DNA of 64,000 nt from Ideonella sp. (GCF_016702655.1 NZ_JADJDO010000038.1:84143-148142); one strand, 5' to 3'; shown: positions 17,297-27,694, counted from the stretch's first letter. The notes: generated by a model not told the origin, from the letters alone. Numbers and translations: made by a program.

Positions 17297-17694
17297 ACGA
17301 CCGTCGAATCGCATGGCGCTGGATTGCCTGCGCGCTTGCCCTCGGCGCGGCCGGCAGCGCGCTCGCGCAGAAGGTCTACCGCTGCGGGCCCGAGGGTCGC
17401 ACCTATCAGCAATCGCCGTGCAACGACGGCAAGGCCGTCGACGCGGGCGACCCGCGCAGCGCCGAGCAACGCCGGGCGGCGCAGGACGTGGCGAGCAGCG
17501 AAGCCAAGGCGGCGGCGAAGTTCGATCGCGACAACCAGCCCGCATCGGCGCCCAAGGGGAGCAACAAGCCGGTGCGGCCCGCCCCCGCCGCGAGCAGCGC
17601 CAACGCGGTGTCGAAGAAGAAGGCGGCCGGCGCCGACAAGCCGCTCATCTACCTCTCGCCTGCTCAGCCCGCGGCCTCGACGGCCAAGCCCTGA
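17293..17694 (+). CDS. Exported DUF4124-type protein
   Basis: A 133-residue exported protein: signal peptide ending ALA-QK, then the DUF4124 core KVYRCGPEGRTYQQSPC with two cysteines, and a low-complexity Ala/Lys/Pro tail. The domain is common in betaproteobacteria and its function is unknown. It overlaps the pth stop by ATGA and converges on the ferredoxin gene 15 bp away. Confidence 0.82.
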   Translation: MNDRRIAWRWIACALALGAAGSALAQKVYRCGPEGRTYQQSPCNDGKAVDAGDPRSAEQRRAAQDVASSEAKAAAKFDRDNQPASAPKGSNKPVRPAPAASSANAVSKKKAAGADKPLIYLSPAQPAASTAKP

Positions 17695-17709
17695 CGGTCG
17701 GCTTCCAAG

Positions 17710-18000
17710 TCAGCGCTCACCCACCGGCACGGGCTTGCCCTGCGCCGCGTCCTTGACGGCCATCAGTCGCCGGTACTTGGCCCAGAGATCGTCCTTGGAC
17801 TCGACATGCGCCGGGTTCACCGGGATGCAGGCCACGGGGCACACTTGCACGCACTGCGGTTCGTCGAAGTGGCCGACGCACTCGGTGCAGCGGGCAGGGT
17901 CGATCTCGTAGATCTCGGCGCCCATCGAGATTGCTTCGTTGGGGCATTCCGGCTCGCAGACATCGCAATTGATGCACTCGTCGGTGATCAGCAGGGCCAT
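17710..18000 (-). CDS. fdx: YfhL-type 2[4Fe-4S] ferredoxin
   Basis: A 96-residue ferredoxin with CINCDVCEPECP and a second cluster whose first pair is spaced as CTECVGHFDEPQCVQVCP, the insertion typical of the YfhL/Alvin-type low-potential ferredoxins. Located 10 nt downstream of coaD on the same strand, a frequent betaproteobacterial pairing. Electron partner unknown. Confidence 0.93.
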   Translation of the reverse strand: MALLITDECINCDVCEPECPNEAISMGAEIYEIDPARCTECVGHFDEPQCVQVCPVACIPVNPAHVESKDDLWAKYRRLMAVKDAAQGKPVPVGER

Positions 18001-18010
18001 GCGATCTCCC

Positions 18011-18520
18011 TCACCCCGAGGCGCCGGTCTCGCGCGTGCGCACCTGCAGGCGCCGGTTCACGGACGGCGAGACGAACTTGGACACCTCGCCGCCGAGCAG
18101 CGCGATCTCGCGCACGAAGGTGCTGGAGATGAACTGGTACTGGTCCGACGGGGTCAGGAAGAGCGTCTCGACGTCGGGCATCAGCTGGCGGTTCATGCCC
18201 GCCATCTGGAACTCGTACTCGAAGTCGCTCACCGCGCGCAGGCCGCGCACGACGACCTTGCCGTCGTTGGCGACGACGAAGTCGCGCAGCAGCCCGCCGT
18301 AGCTCATGACCTCCACATTGGGGTATTTGGCCGACAGTTCCTGCGCCATCTCGAGCCGCTCGGCGACGCTGAACATCGTGCGCTTGTGGTGCCCTTCCGC
18401 GACAGCGACGATGAGACGCTCGAACAGGCGGCCCGCGCGGCGCATCAGGTCCTCGTGGCCGAGCGTCATCGGATCGAAGGTGCCGGGATAGACGGCGGTC
18501 AGGCGGGTCACGGACGTCAA
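18011..18520 (-). CDS. coaD: Phosphopantetheine adenylyltransferase CoaD
   Basis: Catalyses the penultimate step of coenzyme A synthesis. The 169-residue protein has AVYPGTFDPMTLGHEDL (nucleotidylyltransferase T/HxGH motif) and ISSTFVREIALLGGEVSKFV. Downstream of rsmD on the same strand, but separated from it by a 165-bp palindromic element. Confidence 0.97.
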   Translation of the reverse strand: MTSVTRLTAVYPGTFDPMTLGHEDLMRRAGRLFERLIVAVAEGHHKRTMFSVAERLEMAQELSAKYPNVEVMSYGGLLRDFVVANDGKVVVRGLRAVSDFEYEFQMAGMNRQLMPDVETLFLTPSDQYQFISSTFVREIALLGGEVSKFVSPSVNRRLQVRTRETGASG

Positions 18521-18582
18521 GGCTGTTCACTCCTTCCGGCGAATGCGACCGACAGCCGGCCCGATATGCTGAGCGCGCAGTT

Positions 18583-18747
18583 TAGTGCAGTGTTCGACGC
18601 TATCCGGTACTTATGCGAGCGCGCCCTTGCCTCCCTGGCGTCGCTGCAAATCCTCGCGATACCTCTGGGTATCGCTGCGGTTTGCGCCTAGCCAGGAAGC
18701 CAAATTCGCCGCCGCATAAGCACCTCCAAGCATCGAACACTGCACTA
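18583..18747. repeat. 165-bp imperfect palindrome between rsmD and coaD
   Basis: The ends are a perfect 15-bp inverted repeat (TAGTGCAGTGTTCGA at 18583-18597 against its complement at 18733-18747). Matching continues inward in patches (CTTATGCG, CCTGGC) to a central hairpin with GCGATACC/GGTATCGC (18656-18663 and 18668-18675) around TCTG. The outer arm contains the rsmD stop codon. It has the look of a small non-autonomous palindromic element. Confidence 0.75.
18611..18745 (-). CDS. Possible 44-residue ORF inside the palindrome, overlapping the rsmD stop
   Basis: A GTG at 18745 overlaps the rsmD TAG by one base (TAGTG) and opens a 44-codon frame ending TAA at 18611-18613; an internal ATG is at its fifth codon. 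The predicted peptide (MLGGAYAAANLASWLGANRS then an Arg/Gln-rich tail) has a plausible helical composition, but lies in a palindrome and could be chance. I do not recognise it. Confidence 0.25.
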   Translation of the reverse strand: MQCSMLGGAYAAANLASWLGANRSDTQRYREDLQRRQGGKGALA

Positions 18748-19331
18748 GCCCTCGCCGCCGGCCTGCAACAGATGCGCGTGCACCGCCCCGGCGCGCAGGT
18801 GGCGCAGCAGGCGCAGATCGAGCGCCGCCAGCATTGGCGCGGGCCAGGCGGTGTCGGACTCGAGGTAGGCCAAGCCGCCGGGGCGCACCAGCGGCACTGC
18901 CGCGGCGAGCGCAGCATCGAAGATCGCCGCCTCGAACGGCGGGTCGAGGAATACGAGGTCGAATCCGGCCGCCTCGCCGCGGGCCATCCAGGCCAGCGCA
19001 TCGGCGCGCTCGATACGCACCTGCGTCGCCGCCAGGCGCTGCCGGGTCTCGAGCAGGCTGCGCAGCAGCGTGGGGTCGCGCTCCAACATCACGACCTCGG
19101 CCGCGCCGCGCGACGCGGCCTCGAAGCCGAGCGCGCCACTGCCGGCAAAGGCATCCAGGCAGCGCCAGCCCGAAAGGTCCTGGCCGAGCCAGTTGAAGAG
19201 CGTCTCGCGCACGCGCGCGGGCGTCGGGCGCAGCCCGGGGCGATCCGGCACCGGCAGGCGCGTGCGCTTCCACCGGCCGCCGATGATGCGCACTTCGTTG
19301 GCGAGCGCGCGGCCGCCGTGCCCCCTGGGCG

Positions 19332-19335
<4 letters not shown>
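18745..19335 (-). CDS. rsmD: 16S rRNA (guanine966-N2)-methyltransferase RsmD
   Basis: Methylates G966 of 16S rRNA. The 196-residue protein has VRIIGGRWKRTRL, RPTPARVRETLFNWL, the SAM motif LDAFAGSGALGFEAASRG and the catalytic FLDPPF. GTG 19335 overlaps the hisF stop as GTGA; a GTG at 19293 is an alternative. It occupies the place normally held by hisI/hisE after hisF. Confidence 0.94.
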
Positions 19336-20111
<776 letters not shown>

Positions 20112-20123
20112 GGGGCGCGGCCC

Positions 20124-20864
20124 TCAGGCCGCAAGCTCGTCGGCACGCGCCTGCGCGGCCGCGAAGTCGAGGTCGCCGTTGTAGATCGAGCGGCCGCAGA
20201 TCACGCCTGCGATGCCTTCGTGCTCGACGGCGCAAAGCTGCTCGATGTCGGCCAGGTTCGACAGTCCGCCCGAGGCGATCACAGGGATCGTCAGCGCCCG
20301 CGCGAGCTTGACCGTGGCGTCGATGTTGATCCCCGAGAGCATGCCGTCGCGGCCGATGTCGGTGTAGACCACGCCTTCGACGCCGTAGTCCTGGAACTTC
20401 TGCGCCAGGTCGACGACCTCGTGGCCGGTGAGCTTGCTCCAACCGTCGGTCGCGACCTTGCCGTCCCTGGCGTCGAGGCCGACGATGATGTGGCCGCCGA
20501 AGGCTGTGCAGGCGTCGTGCAGGAAGCCCGGGTTCTTGACCGCCGCGGTGCCGATGATGACGAAGGCCAGCCCATCGTCGAGGTAGCGCTCGACGGTGTC
20601 GAGGTCGCGAATGCCGCCGCCGAGCTGGACCGGGATCTCGTCGCCGACCTCGGCCAGGATGGCGCGTATCGCCGGCTCGTTGACCGGCTTGCCGGCGAAC
20701 GCGCCGTTGAGATCCACGAGATGCAGCCTGCGCGCCCCGGCCTCGACCCAGCGCCTGGCCATCGCTGCCGGGTCTTCGCCGAAGGTCGTGGCGTCGTTCA
20801 TGTCGCCCTGCTTGAGGCGGACGCACTTGCCGTCCTTGAGATCGATCGCGGGTATCAGCAGCAT
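20124..20864 (-). CDS. hisA: ProFAR isomerase HisA
   Basis: Isomerises ProFAR to PRFAR in histidine synthesis. 246 residues, starting MLLIPAIDLKDGKCVRLKQGD with the catalytic Asp in AIDLKDG; half-barrel repeats resemble HisF. Sits between hisH (60-bp gap) and hisF. Confidence 0.97.
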   Translation of the reverse strand: MLLIPAIDLKDGKCVRLKQGDMNDATTFGEDPAAMARRWVEAGARRLHLVDLNGAFAGKPVNEPAIRAILAEVGDEIPVQLGGGIRDLDTVERYLDDGLAFVIIGTAAVKNPGFLHDACTAFGGHIIVGLDARDGKVATDGWSKLTGHEVVDLAQKFQDYGVEGVVYTDIGRDGMLSGINIDATVKLARALTIPVIASGGLSNLADIEQLCAVEHEGIAGVICGRSIYNGDLDFAAAQARADELAA

Positions 20865-20924
20865 GGCCGGAGCGGGTGGAAGAAGGGAGAGTGGGGGGGG
20901 TGGCGCGCCGCAGGCAACCCTGGC

Positions 20925-21569
20925 TCAAGGCTGCCAGTGCAGGAAGTTGCGGTACAGGCTCAAACCGTGCTCGGCGCTCTTCTCGGGGTGGAACTGGGTC
21001 GCGAAAATGTTATCGCGCGCCACCGCGCTGGTAAAGCGCGCGCCGTACTCGGTCTCGCCCACGCTGTGGCGCAGGTCCGACGGTCGGGCATAGAAGCTGT
21101 GCACGAAATAGAACCAGGCGCCATCCGGCACACCTTCCCACAGCGCGTGAGCGCGCTGGTGGACGCGGTTCCAGCCCATCTGCGGCACCTTGTAGCGGCT
21201 GCCATCGGGCTGCAGCCGGCCCTCGAGCCGGAACTTCAGCACCTCACCGCCGATCAGCGCGAGCCCATCGGCGGGTCCCTCCTCGCTGCGCTCGAACAGC
21301 ATCTGCATGCCGATGCACACGCCCATCAGCGGCTTGCTCGCCGCGGCTTCGAGCACTGCCGGCAGCAGCCCGGAATCGCGCAGCTCGCGCATGCAGTCGG
21401 GCATCGCGCCCTGGCCCGGCAGCACGACGCGCTCGGCGTTGCGCACTTGCTGCGGGTCGGCGGTGACGACGACCTCGAACCCGGTGCCGGCAGCGACATG
21501 CAGCACCGCCTGCGACACCGAGCGCAGGTTGCCCATGCCGTAGTCGACGACGGCAACCAGTCTGGTCAA
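20925..21569 (-). CDS. hisH: Imidazole glycerol phosphate synthase glutaminase HisH
   Basis: A class I glutamine amidotransferase supplying ammonia to HisF. The 214-residue protein has AVVDYGMGNLRSVSQA, the nucleophile Cys in LMGVCIGMQMLF, and the His/Glu of ATQFHPEKS. The start is TTG at 21569, preceded by GAGGGG at 5-nt spacing and overlapping (TTGA) the stop of the 60-codon ORF that fills the gap to hisB. Confidence 0.95.
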   Translation of the reverse strand: MTRLVAVVDYGMGNLRSVSQAVLHVAAGTGFEVVVTADPQQVRNAERVVLPGQGAMPDCMRELRDSGLLPAVLEAAASKPLMGVCIGMQMLFERSEEGPADGLALIGGEVLKFRLEGRLQPDGSRYKVPQMGWNRVHQRAHALWEGVPDGAWFYFVHSFYARPSDLRHSVGETEYGARFTSAVARDNIFATQFHPEKSAEHGLSLYRNFLHWQP

Positions 21570-21748
21570 TGGGGCCCCTCGTCGAACGGGTACCTTCGCC
21601 GGCCTTGCAGGCCGCGCCGAGCCAGAGACTCGGCTCCTCGCCAAGCGCCAGCAGTCCCTGCGGACTGGCTGTGCCTGCCGAAGGCCATCGGCCTCTGGCC
21701 GATGGCGGCCCGGCGCTCGGCCCGCCCACTGCGTTGCGACAACGCCAT
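21566..21748 (-). CDS. 60-residue gap-filling relay ORF between hisB and hisH
   Basis: The ATG (21746-21748) directly abuts the hisB TAG (TAGATG). The frame runs uninterrupted for 60 codons and its TGA overlaps the hisH TTG (TTGA). The end, GAGGGGCCCCA before the next start, matches the end of the 83-bp repeats at 12.9 kb, and the peptide end YPFDEGPH resembles their YPPGEGPQ. The DNA is hairpin-rich: GCCATCGGCC/GGCCGATGGC (21684-21693, 21697-21706). Probably a relay rather than a functional protein. Confidence 0.4.
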   Translation of the reverse strand: MALSQRSGRAERRAAIGQRPMAFGRHSQSAGTAGAWRGAESLARRGLQGRRRYPFDEGPH

Positions 21749-22354
21749 CTACAGGCTGCCCTTGGTCGAGGGGATGACGCCGGCCTGGCGCGGGTCGATC
21801 GCGAGCGCCATGCGCAGCGCGCGCGCGAAGGCCTTGAACACCGACTCGCACTGGTGGTGCGCGTTGTCGCCCTTCAAGTTGTCGATGTGCAGCGTCACGA
21901 GGGCATGGTTGGCGAAGCCCTGGAAGAACTCGTGCACGAGCTGGGTGTCTAAGCCGCCGATCATGCCGGCCTTGAACGGCACGCTCATGTGCAGCCCGGG
22001 CCGGCCCGAGAAATCGACGACGACGCGCGACAGCGCCTCGTCGAGCGGCACATAGGCGTGGCCGTATCGGGTCAGGCCGGCCTTGTCGCCAGCCGCCTGC
22101 GCCACCGCCTGGCCGAGCGTGATGCCGACGTCTTCGACCAGGTGGTGACCGTCGATGTGCAGATCGCCCTGCGCCTGGACCTCGAGGTCGATCAGGCCGT
22201 GGCGCGCGACCTGGTCGAGCATGTGATCGAAGAATCCGATCCCGGTCGCGAGCGTCGCGGCGCCGCCGCCGTCGAGCGAGACGCGCACGCGGATCTGCGT
22301 CTCCTTGGTGTTGCGGGTGACTTCGGCAACGCGCGGGGCCATCGATTGGATCAT
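21749..22354 (-). CDS. hisB: Imidazoleglycerol-phosphate dehydratase HisB (monofunctional)
   Basis: A manganese dehydratase converting IGP to imidazole acetol phosphate. 201 residues with GIGFFDHMLDQVARHG, DLHIDGHHLVEDVGI (metal-binding His cluster) and CESVFKAFARALR. No phosphatase domain, as usual outside enterobacteria. The ATG shares one base with the hisC stop (TGATG); the ATG at 22342 is an alternative. Confidence 0.97.
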   Translation of the reverse strand: MIQSMAPRVAEVTRNTKETQIRVRVSLDGGGAATLATGIGFFDHMLDQVARHGLIDLEVQAQGDLHIDGHHLVEDVGITLGQAVAQAAGDKAGLTRYGHAYVPLDEALSRVVVDFSGRPGLHMSVPFKAGMIGGLDTQLVHEFFQGFANHALVTLHIDNLKGDNAHHQCESVFKAFARALRMALAIDPRQAGVIPSTKGSL

Positions 22355-23469
22355 CACAGGCTCGCTTTCAGGGCGTCGATCATGAGCGTGTTCTCGTCCG
22401 GCGCGCCCACCGTCAGGCGCAGGCAATCGGCAAGCAGCGGGTGCATCGCCGCGACATTCTTCACCAGAACGCCGCGCCGCTTCATGCCGTCGAAGACCGC
22501 CCTCGCGTCGGGCACGCGCACCAGGATCATGTTGGCCTCGCTGGGGAATGGCGTCGCGCCCGGAATGTCGTGCAACGCCGACTGCAGCCGCGCCCGCTCG
22601 GCGCGCAGGATCGCCGCCTGGCGCGCGTATTCGTCGGCATGCTCGAGCGCAAACAGCGTCGCCTCGGCGTTGAGCACGCTCACGTTGTAGGGCGGGCGCA
22701 CCTTGTCGATCTCGGCCATCAGCTCCTTCGCGCCGGCCAGATAGCCGAGCCGCACGCCGGCGAGGCCGAACTTGGACAGCGTGCGCATCACGAGCACGTG
22801 CGGATGCTCGGCCATGCGTTGCATCCAGGTCCGCGACGAGAACGGCTGGTAGGCCTCGTCGAAGACCACCAGGCCGTGGCGCTGCGCGCCGACCGCAGCG
22901 ACGATGCGGTCGATGACGCGGTCGTCGAACAGGTTCGCGGTCGGGTTGTTCGGGTACGCAATGTAGGTCAGCGACGGGCGGTGGCGCTCGATCGCGGCCA
23001 GCATCGCCGCCTCGTCGAGTTCGAAGTCCGGCGTCAGCGGCACGCCGTGGAACGCGAGGCCCTGCAGGCGCGCCGACATCTCGTACATCACGAAGCCGGG
23101 CAGCGGCGCGAGAATGGACGCACCGGGAACGTCGCAGGCCAGCGCGAGCAGCGAGATCAGCTCGTCCGAACCGTTGCCCAGCATCAGCGCGCAGCCCTCG
23201 GGCAGGCCGGCGTAAGAGCCCAACGCTGCCACCACGTCGGCGACGCGGGCACCCGGATAGCGGTTGATCGCGACCGCGCCGAGGCGCTCGCCGAGCTCGG
23301 CCTTCAGTGCGGCGCTCAGGCGAAACGGGTTCTCCATCGCATCGAGCTTGACGAGCCCGGCGCTGGGCTGGATCGCATAGGCGTGCATCGACTGCACGTC
23401 CTGGCGGATGGTCTTCGCCAGGCGGCTGGCCAGGCTGGCAGCCTCGGAGGGCATCGCTCGAATCGTCAT
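22354..23469 (-). CDS. hisC: Histidinol-phosphate aminotransferase HisC
   Basis: A PLP-dependent class I/II aminotransferase. 371 residues with LDAMENPFRL, GNGSDELISLL, YPNNPTANLFD and the PLP lysine in TLSKFGLAGVRLG. The ATG at 23469 overlaps the stop of hisD (ATGA), so it is translationally coupled to the HisD-GNAT fusion. Confidence 0.97.
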   Translation of the reverse strand: MTIRAMPSEAASLASRLAKTIRQDVQSMHAYAIQPSAGLVKLDAMENPFRLSAALKAELGERLGAVAINRYPGARVADVVAALGSYAGLPEGCALMLGNGSDELISLLALACDVPGASILAPLPGFVMYEMSARLQGLAFHGVPLTPDFELDEAAMLAAIERHRPSLTYIAYPNNPTANLFDDRVIDRIVAAVGAQRHGLVVFDEAYQPFSSRTWMQRMAEHPHVLVMRTLSKFGLAGVRLGYLAGAKELMAEIDKVRPPYNVSVLNAEATLFALEHADEYARQAAILRAERARLQSALHDIPGATPFPSEANMILVRVPDARAVFDGMKRRGVLVKNVAAMHPLLADCLRLTVGAPDENTLMIDALKASL

Positions 23470-25262
23470 CCCCGGTCCAGTTCCAGAATCATCACGCGCT
23501 CGACGCCATCGACCTCGCCGGTGTAGCGAAAGCCGAGCTTCACGTAGAACGGCCCCGCGTCGCCGTCGCCCGGCACGTGCGACAGGCCGACCGATGCGAC
23601 GCCCAGGCGCCGCGCCTCGTCGACGACCCAGGCGATCGCCTGCGCCCCGAGGCCGCGGCCCTGGTGGCGCGCGTCGATCATCAGGCGCCAGACGTAGAGT
23701 TCGTCGGCCGGCTCGTCCGCGCTTCGCCGAGAGTCCCACAGCAGCAGGAAGCCAACCGGCTCGTCGCCTTCGTAGAGCGCGAGCGGCCGGCCCGGTGCCC
23801 GGTACGCGGCCTGCGCAAGCGAGACGGCGTTGGTCGCGACGAAGCCCTGCTGCTCCGGCTTCACGGCGAGCTTGACCAGCGCATCGACGTTGGCATCCGT
23901 CACTGGCCGCACGGCGAACGCCGTCGCCGACGCCGGCGTTGCGGCCTTGGCCGCGCCCAGACGCATCTGCGCGGCCCGCGCATGCGCCTGCAGCCCTTCG
24001 CCGTAGGCGAGCTCGGCGGCGATGACACCCAGCGTCCGTGCGCCCGCTTCGCTGACCTCGATGATGCTGCTGCGCTTCTGGAAATCCATCACCGAGAGCG
24101 GCGACGAGAAGCGTGCCGTTCCGGCGGTCGGCAGTACGTGATTCGGCCCCGCGCAGTAGTCGCCGAGGCTCTCGCTCGTGAACGCGCCGAGGAAGATCGC
24201 CCCCGCGTGGCGCAGCAGCGGCTCCCAGAGCTGCGCCTCGCGGCTTGCGACCTCGAGGTGCTCGGGCGCGATGCGGTTCGCGATCGCGCAGGCCTCGTCC
24301 ATCGAGCGCGTCAGGATCAGCGCGCCGCGTCCGGCGAGCGACGCGGCAATCACGTCGCGGCGCGGCATGCCCGGCAGCAGGCGCTCGATCGCGGCCTGCA
24401 CCTGCGCGATGTAGGCCGCGTCGGGGCAGAGCAGGATGCTCTGGGCGAGCTCGTCGTGCTCGGCCTGGCTGAACAGATCCATCGCCACCCAGTCCGCCGG
24501 CGTGCTGCCGTCGGCGAGCACCAGGATCTCGCTCGGCCCCGCGATCATGTCGATGCCGACCGCGCCGAAGACATGCTTCTTCGCGCTCGCGACATAGGCG
24601 TTGCCGGGGCCGGTGATCTTGTCCACGCGCGGCACGCTCGCCGTGCCGTAAGCGAGCGCGGCGACCGCCTGCGCGCCGCCGATCGTGAAGGCCCGCGTGA
24701 TGCCGGCCACATGCGCGGCGGCGAGCACCAATGGGTTGCGCTCGCCCCTCGGCGTCGGTACGACCATCACGACCTCGCCGACGCCCGCCACTGCGGCCGG
24801 GATCGCGTTCATCAGCAGGCTCGACGGATAGGCCGCCTTGCCGCCCGGCACGTAGATGCCGACCCGGTCGAGCGGCGTGACCTTCTGGCCGAGCAGCGTG
24901 CCGTCGGCCTCGCGGTAGCTCCACGAGCGGCCGCAGGCTTCGAGCTGGCGCTCGTGATAGCTGCGGATGCGTGCCGCGGCGGCCTGCAGCGCGCTGCGCT
25001 GCGCGGGCGTGATCGCGTCGAAAGCGGCGGCGAAGTCGGGCGCGCCGAGCGCCAGCGCCGGCATCGAATCCGCCACGAGGCCGTCGAAGCGGCGCGTGCA
25101 TTCGAGCACCGCCGCGTCGCCGCGCTCGCGCACCGCGGCGATGATCTCGACCACGCTGCGCTCGATCGCCGCGTCGGTTTCGCCCGACCAGTGCAGCAAG
25201 CGCGCGAACTCGGCCTCGAAGGCGGCGTCGCGGGTGTCGAGCTGGCGCAGTTCCACGCTCAC
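23466..25262 (-). CDS. hisD: Histidinol dehydrogenase HisD fused to a GNAT acetyltransferase domain
   Basis: Residues 1 to about 436 are a complete HisD (two-step NAD oxidation of histidinol to histidine): GIYVPGGKAAYPSSL, ITGPGNAYVASAKK, catalytic Glu334-His335 in APEHLEV, and metal ligands Gln266, His269, Asp368, His427. HisD should end near residue 436, but the frame continues through a 14-residue Ala-rich linker into a GNAT domain (451-598) with the acetyl-CoA loop RHQGRGLGAQ (532-541) and GFLLLWDSRR. The acetyl-acceptor is unknown. GTG at 25262 starts the HisD homology. The frame is also open back to an ATG at 25382 overlapping the hisG stop, which would add 40 repeat-encoded residues. 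Confidence 0.93.
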   Translation of the reverse strand: MSVELRQLDTRDAAFEAEFARLLHWSGETDAAIERSVVEIIAAVRERGDAAVLECTRRFDGLVADSMPALALGAPDFAAAFDAITPAQRSALQAAAARIRSYHERQLEACGRSWSYREADGTLLGQKVTPLDRVGIYVPGGKAAYPSSLLMNAIPAAVAGVGEVVMVVPTPRGERNPLVLAAAHVAGITRAFTIGGAQAVAALAYGTASVPRVDKITGPGNAYVASAKKHVFGAVGIDMIAGPSEILVLADGSTPADWVAMDLFSQAEHDELAQSILLCPDAAYIAQVQAAIERLLPGMPRRDVIAASLAGRGALILTRSMDEACAIANRIAPEHLEVASREAQLWEPLLRHAGAIFLGAFTSESLGDYCAGPNHVLPTAGTARFSSPLSVMDFQKRSSIIEVSEAGARTLGVIAAELAYGEGLQAHARAAQMRLGAAKAATPASATAFAVRPVTDANVDALVKLAVKPEQQGFVATNAVSLAQAAYRAPGRPLALYEGDEPVGFLLLWDSRRSADEPADELYVWRLMIDARHQGRGLGAQAIAWVVDEARRLGVASVGLSHVPGDGDAGPFYVKLGFRYTGEVDGVERVMILELDRG

Positions 25263-25382
25263 TGCTGCACCTTCGTGCTGCGCACTCCGGTATTCGCCCT
25301 CGGGGCGGCCCGACGGGTTCACTGGAGTACCTTCGTGCTGCGCACTCCGGTATTCGCCCTTGGGGCGGCCCGACGGGCTCAT
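25261..25382. repeat. Two tandem 60-bp repeats between hisG and hisD, in frame with hisD
   Basis: Units 25261-25320 and 25321-25380 differ at 5 of 60 positions. On the minus strand each is exactly 20 codons without a stop (SPSGRPKGEYRSAQHEG type). The first codon is an ATG overlapping the hisG stop (ATGA), and the frame runs straight into hisD. Each unit ends GAAGGT followed 6 nt later by GTG, a Shine-Dalgarno and start. Related degenerate copies occur at 27617-27685 and 31838-31906. Confidence 0.9.
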
Positions 25383-26034
25383 GACGGCGATACCTCGACC
25401 GCGCGCTCGAAGGCATCGATCAGCGCGCGCAAGGGCTCGCGCTTGAGCTTCAGCGCGGCCTGGTTGACGATCAGGCGGGCCGAGATCGGCATGATCTCCT
25501 CGACCTCGACGAGGTGGTTCGCCTTCAAGGTGCTGCCGGTCGAGACGAGGTCGACGATCGCATCGGCGAGCCCCGTCAGCGGCGCGAGCTCCATCGAGCC
25601 ATAGAGCTTGATCATGTCGACGTGCACGCCCTTGTCGGCGAAGTGGTCGCGCGCGCACTGCGTGTACTTGCTTGCGACGCGGATGCGCGAACCCTGGCGC
25701 ACCGCGGCGGCGTAGTCGAAATCCTCGCGCGTCGCGACGCTCAACCGGCAGCGCGCGATGCGCAGGTCGAGCGGCTGGTACAGCCCCTGGCCGCCATGTT
25801 CGAGCAGCACGTCCTGGCCCGCGACGCCGAGGTCGGCGCCGCCGTACTGAACATAGGTCGGCACGTCGCTCGCGCGCACCAGCACCACGCGCAGGTCGGG
25901 GCGCGAGGTCGCGAGGATCAGCTTGCGCGAGCGCTCGGGGTCGTCGAGCACTTCGATGCCGGCCGTGCGCAGTAGCGGCAACGAGTCGTCGAAGATGCGG
26001 CCCTTGGACAGCGCGAGGGTGAGCATCGTCGTCG

Positions 26035-26038
<4 letters not shown>
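25379..26038 (-). CDS. hisG: ATP phosphoribosyltransferase, short form HisG
   Basis: Commits PRPP and ATP to histidine synthesis. The 219-residue length and lack of the C-terminal ACT-like domain mark the short form, which needs HisZ (not in this window). Motifs are LALSKGRIFDDSLPLL, GVAGQDVLLEHG and the PRPP loop VSTGSTLKAN. ATG 26038 overlaps the murA stop (ATGA). Confidence 0.97.
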
Positions 26039-27300
<1,262 letters not shown>

Positions 27301-27364
27301 GCTGGGCTGTTCGGGCGCCGCGGCCCGCGGCGCATTGCTGCCTCGCGAGCGCGCCGCGCGGACG

Positions 27365-27619
27365 TCAGTGCTGGCCGGCCTCCGCGGCGAACTCGGCCGG
27401 CGTGAGCGTCTTCATGGACAGCGCGTGGATCTGGGCGCGCATCCGGTCGCCGAGCGCCGCGTAGACGCGCTGGTGGCGGCGCACGCGCAGCAGCCCGTCG
27501 AACTCGGGCGAGACGATGGTGGCGAAGAAATGGCGCCCGTCGCCCTCGACGGCAACGTGGTCGCAGCGCATTCCAGCGGCGATGTAGTCGCGCACCTCGT
27601 CGGCAGTAGGTTCAGTCAA
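27365..27619 (-). CDS. ibaG: BolA-family protein IbaG
   Basis: An 84-residue BolA/YrbA-family protein: the GDGRHFFATIVSPEFDGLLRV core with the conserved His and the RVYAALGDRM stretch. BolA proteins pair with monothiol glutaredoxins in Fe-S handling. The start is TTG at 27619 with an excellent ribosome site (GGAGGT, 7 nt) supplied by the degenerate repeat upstream; the frame continues open into the repeat. Next gene is murA, the classic neighbour. Confidence 0.92.
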   Translation of the reverse strand: MTEPTADEVRDYIAAGMRCDHVAVEGDGRHFFATIVSPEFDGLLRVRRHQRVYAALGDRMRAQIHALSMKTLTPAEFAAEAGQH

Positions 27620-27685
27620 ATGGAATACCTCCGTGCTGCGCACTCCGGCGCGGGCCCCCTGCGGAGCAGCCGTGCGGCGGCTTAT
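27617..27685 (-). repeat. Degenerate copy of the relay repeat in the ibaG leader
   Basis: This 69-nt stretch aligns with the repeats at 25.3 and 31.8 kb (shared GGAGTGCGCAGCACG-AGGT end). The initial ATG position has become ATA, but the frame is still open into ibaG. It supplies the GGAGGT ribosome site. A TACAAT box (27695-27700) lies 9 nt before it. Confidence 0.65.
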
Positions 27686-27694
27686 GGCCCGCTT

